Part shown: in pieces, positions 1 through 5,245 of the stretch
Layout: each line of letters begins with the position of its first letter
How positions within the stretch are numbered: position 1 is the first letter of the stretch
Source: an uncultured Pseudomonadota bacterium
Lineage (GTDB): Bacteria > Pseudomonadota > Alphaproteobacteria > RUG11792
Assembly (NCBI GenBank): GCA_902773285.1
Contig: CACYDS010000041.1
Span: 1-5,860, forward strand
Length of the DNA stretch: 5,860 nt
Direction: 5' to 3'
Translations under genes and position numbers: made by a program
Notes under the pieces: generated by a model
Seen by the model: the letters and a program-made list of their open reading frames with translations, nothing else
The model's database searches: none
What the model was told of the DNA's origin: nothing

Positions 1-104
1 AGTAGATAGGCGGTAGCTTGCATACACGAATCGTGAAGCAGCACTATAGTTACGTCGCTTAATACAAGATCATTCGCGTCGATTATACAGCAAACTCGCT
101 TCAT
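1..104 (-). CDS. Possible 5' fragment of an unrecognised gene, cut by the left edge
   Basis: On the minus strand an ATG at 104-102 opens 34 codons without a stop to the window edge. The product begins MKRVCCIIDANDLVLSD and continues with a hydrophobic stretch (VTIVLL). I do not recognise it. It lies 74 bases downstream of the kdsB stop on the same strand, so it could be the next gene of a kdsB operon. Every plus-strand frame here has early stops. The upstream in-frame stop lies near 138-136, and a TTG just before the ATG is an alternative start. No clear ribosome binding site precedes the ATG. A reading frame this short can be open by chance, and a perfect TATAAT on the same strand (87-82) inside the frame could instead be a promoter for something further left. 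Existence as a gene is uncertain. Confidence 0.3.
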   Translation of the reverse strand, partial: MKRVCCIIDANDLVLSDVTIVLLHDSCMQATAYL

Positions 105-178
105 CAAAACTGATGTTTTGGATGGGGGGCGGGTTTACTTATTGTTATCGCAAAACCGCAAATTTATTTGCAAAAATC

Positions 179-913
179 CTATGAAAGGGCTTTAAAAACC
201 GCCTGCAGATCGTCTCGCACATCAACGGAGATTGCCCCCCTTTTAACTGGTACAGCCCAAACATTCATATTATTTTGTATTGCTCGAAGTTGTTCTAGGC
301 TTTCACTCTTTTCAAGAAATGTTTGCGGAAGTTCAACAAATCTTTTGATCGCTTCATAGCGATATGCGTAAACCCCGATGTGAGAATAAAAACATGTTGC
401 CCCACTTGGAATTGGGCTTCTGGAAAAATAAAGAGCCTTGCCTGCTATATTTTTATCCATATCGTTAAAAACCACTTTTACGACATTTTTATTTTCGAAA
501 GCATCGAGGTTTTTGTGCAGAACAACAGGCGTTGTCATATCGATTTCTGAATTACTCACGAGCACATCTAGAATATCTTTCAATATAGATGGCTCAAAAA
601 CTGGGTTATCTCCCTGCAAATTAATCACGTATTTCGGTTTGTTATCCAATGTTTCCAACGCGGCGAAAACCCTATCGGTCCCAGATGGCAGTGCAGGATC
701 AGTTACTATCGCTTTTCCGCCATAACTTTCGACAAGCTCTTTTACTGCTTCACAACAACAAGCCACATAACATTCGCAAAGCTCGGCGCGTTTTGCCCTC
801 TCCAAAACGTGGATGATCAGCGGCTTTCCATTGATAGGCTCCAGTATCTTTCGTGGAAAACGAGAAGAATTTAATCTTGCTGGAATAAAAATAGTGGCTG
901 AATTATTTTGCAC
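179..913 (-). CDS. kdsB: 3-deoxy-manno-octulosonate cytidylyltransferase (CMP-Kdo synthetase)
   Basis: KdsB couples CTP to Kdo, giving CMP-Kdo for the inner core of lipopolysaccharide. It is a cytosolic enzyme with a nucleotidyltransferase fold. The 244-residue protein is close to the E. coli length (248). Recognisable blocks are IPARLNSSRFP (10-20, nucleotide-binding loop), NGKPLIIHVLERA (28-40), SGTDR (77-81), INLQGDNP (97-104, with metal-binding D102), YFSRSPIPSG (162-171), HIGVYAYR (178-185), LEQLR (206-210) and SVDVRDDL (229-236, with second metal-binding D231). The start is GTG at 913-911; an in-frame TAG at 934-932 leaves no room for an upstream ATG, and the N-terminus then matches the family. 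No strong Shine-Dalgarno is visible. Two normally conserved positions differ: PRK replaces PGK at 20-22, and QGDNP replaces QGDEP. The gene is head to head with pilin copy 1, and its 5' third is duplicated as a relic at 1461-1714. Confidence 0.93.
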   Translation of the reverse strand: MQNNSATIFIPARLNSSRFPRKILEPINGKPLIIHVLERAKRAELCECYVACCCEAVKELVESYGGKAIVTDPALPSGTDRVFAALETLDNKPKYVINLQGDNPVFEPSILKDILDVLVSNSEIDMTTPVVLHKNLDAFENKNVVKVVFNDMDKNIAGKALYFSRSPIPSGATCFYSHIGVYAYRYEAIKRFVELPQTFLEKSESLEQLRAIQNNMNVWAVPVKRGAISVDVRDDLQAVFKALS

Positions 914-1450
914 TGTATGTAAAACTCTAAACTAAGACACAGTGGAATTTTACAAAAATCAACATGCTAAGAAAAGCTCGATTTCAGGGATTTTCGTTAA
1001 TTGAAGTTTCAATTTCATTGTTGATCATTGGAATTGTCTCCGCAATCGGTATTAGCCAGCTCAGCCTGATGCAAAGGATATACGCGTCACAAAAAACACA
1101 AGCAAATATCGACTTTGTTATAAAGGCACTTGGAATGTACTATTTTAGGAGTGCTGCCTTGCCTCTTCCTTTTCCTTCAAAAAGGGATTCTAATATTGGA
1201 TATCAGAGTGAAAGCATGAAGAATTCATTTGGAATAATCCCATTTAAATCTCTTGGGATTATGGAGAAATTTGCCAAAGATGGTAATGGACGGTGGCTAC
1301 TTTACAAAATGAATCCAAATCTTGGTAAATCTATTTACGCACCAGAGGACAAAAGTCTTGGCGCCACAGAGTTCAGTTCGAAAATACCAACTAATAAACT
1401 AGCTTTTGTTATCAAAGTGAAAAATGCAAAAAACGAAGATGAATTATCGG
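590..1450. repeat. Tandem duplication, unit 1 (kdsB 5' part, spacer, pilin copy 1 body)
   Basis: The left unit of a direct repeat whose second unit is about 1461-2246. It contains the first third of kdsB in antisense orientation, the divergent spacer and pilin copy 1 up to about codon 162. At the kdsB start the offset between units is 801 bases (892 pairs with 1693, 911-913 with 1712-1714). At the left end it is about 874, so unit 2 has lost about 73 bases net inside the kdsB part. The boundaries are approximate because the units have diverged. Confidence 0.75.
914..963. promoter_or_regulatory. Divergent intergenic region between kdsB and pilin copy 1
   Basis: These 50 bases separate two genes transcribed away from each other, so promoters for both should lie here or just inside the genes. 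I cannot assign a convincing -35/-10 pair on either strand. The spacer recurs with high similarity upstream of pilin copy 2 (1715-1763), including the shared word GTATGTAAAACT. Its retention beside a heavily decayed kdsB relic hints that it still carries signals needed for pilin expression; that is inference. Confidence 0.35.
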
Positions 1451-1569
1451 TTGAGTATGATCTCCAAAAACTAAGTTATCTCAGTGCGAAATTGCTACGT
1501 ATTCCAATTTGCTATTCAATTCCTCCAATGTCGCGACAAACTTTCGGACTATCCCCAGTGATAGCCTAG
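964..1569 (+). CDS. Prepilin-type pseudopilin-like protein, copy 1, with a replaced C-terminus
   Basis: This 201-residue protein has a classic type IV prepilin/pseudopilin N-terminus. A short basic leader (MLRKARFQG) is followed by the prepilin peptidase site after G9, mature F10 and the conserved glutamate E14 (mature +5), then a hydrophobic helix at about 10-33. Such proteins sit in the inner membrane and assemble into type II secretion pseudopili or type IV pili; which system cannot be told here. A LPFPS motif (68-72) resembles the LPxP element seen in some pilin-like families. Residues 7-162 match copy 2 at about 124 of 156 positions by hand count, with an identical run at 88-119. After S162 similarity stops. 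The last 39 residues are encoded by DNA homologous to the antisense strand of kdsB, so this tail is not native pilin sequence. The start at 964 aligns with the copy 2 ATG, and the upstream frame is closed by a TAA. The ribosome binding site is weak. Confidence 0.85.
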   Translation: MLRKARFQGFSLIEVSISLLIIGIVSAIGISQLSLMQRIYASQKTQANIDFVIKALGMYYFRSAALPLPFPSKRDSNIGYQSESMKNSFGIIPFKSLGIMEKFAKDGNGRWLLYKMNPNLGKSIYAPEDKSLGATEFSSKIPTNKLAFVIKVKNAKNEDELSVEYDLQKLSYLSAKLLRIPICYSIPPMSRQTFGLSPVIA

Positions 1570-1714
1570 GAATTGTTGCAATTGTAGAATTATAGCAGTT
1601 TTTAACAGCTTATTTTATTGACTCATGACAATATGCGACATAGCACTTACAGAGGCCCGTACTTTAATGATTTTATCTGACTGTGATCAAAATAGTGGCT
1701 GAATTATTTCCTTC
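1461..1714 (-). pseudogene. kdsB: Decayed 5' fragment of kdsB
   Basis: Read on the minus strand, this stretch aligns codon by codon with the first 106 codons of the intact kdsB. The GTG start corresponds to GAA (1714-1712), so the start is lost. Then come NNSATILI (intact NNSATIFI), TVR followed by a stop, and LCKCYVAYCHES (intact LCECYVACCCEA). Next, ATLEELNSK and EYV match AALETLDNK and KYV, and a TGA (replacing G101) precedes DNLVF (intact DNPVF). Stops also replace L14, S17 and E59. About 24 codons (near 21-44) are deleted. The relic is non-functional as an enzyme. Its antisense strand encodes the tail of pilin copy 1. Confidence 0.8.
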
Positions 1715-2246
1715 CGTATGTAAAACTTTAATTAGAATACAGAGAAATTTTTCAAAATCAGCTATGGCAAGAAAAATCAGTTTTCAGGGATTTTCGTTGA
1801 TTGAAGTGTCAATTTCGCTTCTTATTGTGGGAATTATTTCAGCAATTGGCATTAGTCAGCTAAGGCTTATGCAAAGAATGTATACTTCACAAAAAACGCA
1901 ATCAAATATTGACTTTGTCGTGAAGGCACTTGGAGCGTATTGCACGAGCACAGCGTTGCAACTTCCATTTCCATCCAAAATAGATTCTAACATTGGTAAT
2001 CAAAGTAACAGCATGAAACATTCGTTTGGAATCATTCCGTTTAAGTCGCTTGGAATTATGGAGAAATTTGCCAAAGACGGTAATGGGCGATGGCTACTTT
2101 ACAAAATGAATCCAAATTTTGGTAAATCTGTTTTCGAATCAGAGGATAAGAGTTTGGGGGTAAAAGAATTCAATTCTGAAATACCGGAAGACAGAGTAGC
2201 ATTTATTATAAAAACAAAAAATGCCAAAAACGAAGATGAATTATCA
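1461..2246. repeat. Tandem duplication, unit 2 (kdsB relic, spacer, pilin copy 2 body)
   Basis: The right unit of the direct repeat described at 590-1450. It begins directly after the truncated body of pilin copy 1 and runs through the decayed kdsB fragment, the spacer and pilin copy 2 up to the codons for NEDELS, after which the two pilin genes no longer match. The sequence beyond (2247-2357) would be the original 3' end of the ancestral pilin gene. Similarity is weak in the kdsB part, moderate in the spacer and strong in the pilin part. Confidence 0.75.
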
Positions 2247-2357
2247 ATTTGGTATAGCGAACATACCTTTATAGCAAATTATACAAACGTCAGTATGCAT
2301 ACGATGTTGTCTGTAAGAAGAAGAGAATTATTAAAACATGAAGACGTTATATTTTAA
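1764..2357 (+). CDS. Prepilin-type pseudopilin-like protein, copy 2, probably with the native C-terminus
   Basis: A paralogue of the protein at 964-1569, 197 residues from ATG 1764. The leader MARKISFQG is cleaved after G9; mature F10, E14 at +5, and a hydrophobic helix at about 10-33 follow. A GTG at 1683 would add 27 residues, but those codons lie over the kdsB relic and the old divergent spacer and have no open counterpart in copy 1. ATG 1764 gives a leader of the usual form, so I reject the longer start. The body is nearly the same as copy 1, with one codon fewer before LPFPS. The C-terminal 36 residues (from IWYSEHTFIANYTN) are unique to this copy and, on the tandem duplication model, are the ancestral end. 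Membrane-anchored pilin or pseudopilin role as for copy 1; the specific system is unknown. Confidence 0.85.
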   Translation: MARKISFQGFSLIEVSISLLIVGIISAIGISQLRLMQRMYTSQKTQSNIDFVVKALGAYCTSTALQLPFPSKIDSNIGNQSNSMKHSFGIIPFKSLGIMEKFAKDGNGRWLLYKMNPNFGKSVFESEDKSLGVKEFNSEIPEDRVAFIIKTKNAKNEDELSIWYSEHTFIANYTNVSMHTMLSVRRRELLKHEDVIF

Positions 2358-2431
2358 CGATATGGTACTCCGTTCTGTGTATGCAATGAATAAAGTGGAG
2401 TGCGTGATTACTGGGATGTTTTGTGGCATTT

Positions 2432-2461
2432 TTGCAAAATTTTCAACATGATTTTTATAGA
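2432..2461 (+). promoter_or_regulatory. Candidate sigma-70-type promoter for pepA-dnaN
   Basis: TTGCAA (2432-2437) and TATAGA (2456-2461) are separated by 18 bases, each matching the consensus at 4-5 of 6 positions. Transcription would start near 2468, about 50 bases before the pepA ATG. The surrounding gap (2358-2519) is AT-rich and otherwise holds no gene. AT-rich DNA gives such matches by chance, so this is only a candidate. Confidence 0.35.
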
Positions 2462-2519
2462 ACTTTCCATCTGAGTTTATGTAAAATAAGCCTGTAATGG
2501 CGATCTTTAAAGTGGTTTT

Positions 2520-4010
2520 ATGATAGATGTTGTTTTTTCTGTAGACGTTGATTTTAAGTCTGCAAATGTATTAGTTTTGGTTGCAGATGAAACCGGAAAA
2601 AATTTTGTTTCTGAGAAGTTAAAAATGTTTTTTGGGGCAGAAATATCCAAATGTATTTCTGATGAATGTGAAGAATTAGCTTATGGAAAAATTAAAAATT
2701 TCAACATTGTTATCGATGGAAAAATGAAAAATATCATCATCGCTGGAGCAGGAAATCAGAACAAGTTTTCCAGATCTAGTTTTGAAAAACTTGGGGGGTA
2801 TATATTCAGCCAAATCAAGTCATCTGAAGCAGAAGTGCGTGTATTTAGCAACTGTGAATCGGCTAATAATGAACCATTGATGGCATATCTAGTATCTGGA
2901 ATGATGTTGAAAAACTGGACTTTTGATAAATATAAATCGGACAAGGTTCCAGCAAAGCTGAAAAAAATTGAGTGCAAAACAGGGTATATTCAGGTCAACA
3001 AAGATATTTTTGACAAACTAATCAATATAATAGATGGAGTGCATACGGTTCGCAGAATGGTCACTGAACCTGCCAATGTTATGGATCCAGATAAGGTTTT
3101 GGAAGAAGCCAAGGCACTTAAAAAGTTCGGCATAAAAATTACTGTGCTTGATAAAAAAGACATGGAAAAACAGGGGATGAATGCGCTTTTAGGGGTTTCT
3201 AAAGGTAGCGATAAACCGGCATATGTCATAGCTATGGAGTACAAAAGCGATGAAAGCAAACCATCGATAGCTCTTGTTGGTAAGGGGCTCACGTTCGATT
3301 CTGGTGGGTTATGTTTAAAACCAGCAAAAGGAATGGGGGAGATGAAAGGTGACATGACAGGTGCCGCTGTTGTGATAGGAACACTAAAAACGCTTGCATT
3401 ACAACAAGCGAAAGTGAACGTTGTTGGGGTTGTCGGAGTTGTTGAAAATATGATTTCTGGAAATGCGCAAAAGCCTGGCGATGTTGTTGTTGCAATGTCT
3501 GGAAAAACAATAGAAGTAGATAATACGGATGCCGAAGGTAGACTTGTTTTAGCAGATGTTTTGTGGTACGCAAAACAGAAATACGCGCCAGAAATAGTGA
3601 TAGACTTTGCAACCTTAACTGGAGCAATCCAGGTTGCTCTAGGGCACGAGTTTGCCGGACTTTTCTCGAACTCTGATAGGTTGTGCGATAATTTGCAAAA
3701 ATCAGCCGCAACCGTTGGAGAAAAGTTATGGAGATTGCCTTTGCACGACTCTTATGAGGATGACATAAAATCGGATATTGCTGATATAAAAAATGTTGGT
3801 AGTGGTAGAGGAGCAGGCAGTATTACAGCAGCTCTCTTTTTAAAGCATTTCATCGATCCAGATACTAAATGGGCCCATATAGACATAGCTGCAACAGAAT
3901 GGGATAGCAAAGATCGTGCACTTTCTCAAAAAGGGGCAACTGGATTTGGGGTTCGCTTAATGGACGATTTTATATGCAATATCTGTTCTAAAAATGGGAG
4001 TAGAAAATGA
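2520..4010 (+). CDS. pepA: Leucyl aminopeptidase, M17 family
   Basis: A cytosolic, normally hexameric two-metal aminopeptidase that removes N-terminal residues from peptides during peptide turnover. The protein has 496 residues (E. coli PepA has 503). Residues 1 to about 160 are the variable N-terminal domain; the catalytic domain follows, entered by TEPANVMDP (182-190). All expected active-site residues are visible at a constant offset of 15 from E. coli numbering. Metal ligands are K255, D260 (GKGLTFDSGG, 254-263), D278 (KGDMTGAA), D337 and E339 (signature NTDAEGRL, 335-342); catalytic K267 and R341 are also present. GNAQKPGDVV (314-323) is another family block. The enzyme should be active. 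The ATG start has only a weak ribosome binding site (AGTGG, 2511-2515). The stop overlaps the dnaN start as ATGA, suggesting cotranscription and translational coupling. Some M17 enzymes also bind DNA; nothing here shows that. Confidence 0.95.
   Translation: MIDVVFSVDVDFKSANVLVLVADETGKNFVSEKLKMFFGAEISKCISDECEELAYGKIKNFNIVIDGKMKNIIIAGAGNQNKFSRSSFEKLGGYIFSQIKSSEAEVRVFSNCESANNEPLMAYLVSGMMLKNWTFDKYKSDKVPAKLKKIECKTGYIQVNKDIFDKLINIIDGVHTVRRMVTEPANVMDPDKVLEEAKALKKFGIKITVLDKKDMEKQGMNALLGVSKGSDKPAYVIAMEYKSDESKPSIALVGKGLTFDSGGLCLKPAKGMGEMKGDMTGAAVVIGTLKTLALQQAKVNVVGVVGVVENMISGNAQKPGDVVVAMSGKTIEVDNTDAEGRLVLADVLWYAKQKYAPEIVIDFATLTGAIQVALGHEFAGLFSNSDRLCDNLQKSAATVGEKLWRLPLHDSYEDDIKSDIADIKNVGSGRGAGSITAALFLKHFIDPDTKWAHIDIAATEWDSKDRALSQKGATGFGVRLMDDFICNICSKNGSRK
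3996..4000 (+). promoter_or_regulatory. Ribosome binding site of dnaN inside the pepA 3' end
   Basis: GGGAG lies 6 bases before the dnaN ATG at 4007, within the last codons of pepA. It is the clearest Shine-Dalgarno in the window and, with the ATGA stop-start overlap, fixes the dnaN start. Confidence 0.7.
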
Positions 4011-5173
4011 AATTAAGAATAAACCAAAAAGTTCTAGAAAAAGCGCTTGCCCACGCAAATTGGATTATCGAGAAGAAACAGGCTATTCCGATCCTAGGAT
4101 ACATTTTGTTTGAAGCAGAAGCCGGCAAAGGCATAAAAATCACAGCAACAAATATGGATATGACAATAGTCGATACTATAGCATGTGATGTGGAAAGTTC
4201 AGGCAGTTATTGCCTACCCGCATCACTTCTTTATGACATCACACGAAAGATTAAGTCCGGTTCTGAAATATCACTAGAATACACAGAGTACGACAACTCC
4301 ATAAAGCTAACAAGTAACAAAGCATCATTTTCGATCCATTACATGGAGAGCGATGGATTTCCTCCAATAACCGAAGCAAAATATGACGTAACATTTTCGA
4401 TGAAGACTAAGGTATTGCAGGAGGCGATAGATGTCGCAAAAGTGGCAATGCTTCAAGATAATTCCAGATTTCATCTAAATGGTATACACATGCACTCTGA
4501 AAATCGGGGTGAAAATTTGAAATTACGTTTTGTTGCGACTGATTTGTTCAGGATTTCTTGTATTAGCACGACCGCCCCTGCGGAAGTTCAGAATATGCCT
4601 CCAATTATCGTGTCAAAACGCACAGTTGGTGAGATTTTAAGACTGATAGATGGAAGCGGAGATGAAGTTTTACAAATTTCTGTTTCTGAGAATCGAATTT
4701 CATTCACTCTAACATCGTCAGATAACATCAAAACCGAGTTTGGTTCGCGTTTGATAAATGGGAATTTCCCAGAATACAAAGCAGCGGTCGAAGTCGCCAA
4801 TGACAAAATTCTGATTGTAGATACCGCAGAATTTGTGGAAGCTCTTGACAGAGTGAGTACGGTCGTTGTGGATTCCACGAGCTCAGTAAAGTTACAAATA
4901 ACATCTGACAAACTGATGCTCTCTGGCGTAAGTCATGAGTTAGGAAGCGCTATGGAGGAAATCGATGCAAGTTTTAAAGGCGCCGAGCGATTGGAAATCT
5001 GTTTCAATAGTCGCTATTTGCTGGAAATTCTAAAAGAAATAAAAACACCACAGGTACAACTTCGCCTAGCAGAGAGCAATTCTTCGACAATAATCGAACC
5101 TATGGCAAGTGACAAAACCTCAGATATTGATATGGTATTTGCAGTCATGCCTATTGAAATAGTAAAGAATTGA
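4007..5173 (+). CDS. dnaN: DNA polymerase III beta subunit (sliding clamp)
   Basis: DnaN forms the dimeric ring that tethers the replicative polymerase and other repair and replication proteins to DNA. The 388 residues are slightly longer than the E. coli clamp (366). Recognisable blocks by position are KQAIPILGYILF (24-35, cf. PILGNLL), YCLPASLLYDITRKI (68-82), MESDGFPPI (113-121), RFHLNGI (154-160), VATDLFRIS (176-184, the ATDGHRL region of the partner-binding pocket), KRTVGEILRLID (204-215), LINGNFPEYK (249-258) and the C-terminal VMPIEIVKN (380-388, cf. VMPMRL). The three-domain organisation appears complete. Two pocket elements depart from the usual form: LF replaces GH in ATDGHRL, and E384 stands where E. 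coli has R365, with three extra residues after it. The gene is not next to dnaA here but follows pepA with a 4-base overlap. No terminator is evident after the stop. Confidence 0.95.
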   Translation: MKLRINQKVLEKALAHANWIIEKKQAIPILGYILFEAEAGKGIKITATNMDMTIVDTIACDVESSGSYCLPASLLYDITRKIKSGSEISLEYTEYDNSIKLTSNKASFSIHYMESDGFPPITEAKYDVTFSMKTKVLQEAIDVAKVAMLQDNSRFHLNGIHMHSENRGENLKLRFVATDLFRISCISTTAPAEVQNMPPIIVSKRTVGEILRLIDGSGDEVLQISVSENRISFTLTSSDNIKTEFGSRLINGNFPEYKAAVEVANDKILIVDTAEFVEALDRVSTVVVDSTSSVKLQITSDKLMLSGVSHELGSAMEEIDASFKGAERLEICFNSRYLLEILKEIKTPQVQLRLAESNSSTIIEPMASDKTSDIDMVFAVMPIEIVKN

Positions 5174-5203
5174 TGATAAGTTGGTATGTTTATATGCTAT
5201 GTG

Positions 5204-5212
5204 TGTTATACT
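5204..5212 (+). promoter_or_regulatory. Candidate extended -10 promoter for the exported-protein gene
   Basis: TGTTATACT combines a TATACT -10 box (5207-5212, 5 of 6 consensus) with a TG one base upstream, the extended -10 form that tolerates a poor -35. The nearest -35-like word is TTGGTA (5181-5186), but its 20-base spacing is too long. Transcription would start near 5219, giving a leader of about 27 bases before the ATG at 5246. Confidence 0.45.
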
Positions 5213-5245
5213 AAGATTAATAGGATGTTGTTGGAAATGGATACT

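Noticed and set aside
82..87. Perfect TATAAT on the minus strand near the left edge.
   Set aside because: It has no -35 at proper spacing and lies inside the possible partial frame, so it is not listed as a promoter.
158..171. Inverted repeat GCAAATTTATTTGC just downstream of the kdsB stop, a possible terminator.
   Set aside because: The stem is short and AT-rich, and in the kdsB direction it is not followed by a run of T; the T run lies before it.
1461..1595. An open stretch in another frame overlapping the end of pilin copy 1, ending in DSLGIVAIVEL, which first looked like a frameshifted native pilin C-terminus.
   Set aside because: The same DNA aligns on the minus strand with kdsB codons, so it is antisense of the kdsB relic, and it shows no similarity to the tail of copy 2.
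2365..2403. Inverted repeat GTACTCC / GGAGTGC after pilin copy 2.
   Set aside because: A 7-base stem with a wobble pair and a 25-base loop, with no T run after it, is not a convincing terminator or regulatory hairpin.
2423..2450. A word resembling the leader just before pilin copy 1 (GTGG, then an A/T-rich stretch, then CAACATG), perhaps a third duplication relic.
   Set aside because: Similarity is confined to about 28 AT-rich bases, needs gaps, and nothing pilin-like follows the ATG.
3289..3711. A 140-codon open frame on the minus strand opposite pepA, rich in Gln and Leu.
   Set aside because: It lies over the conserved catalytic region of pepA and its composition is that expected for the antisense of such coding sequence.
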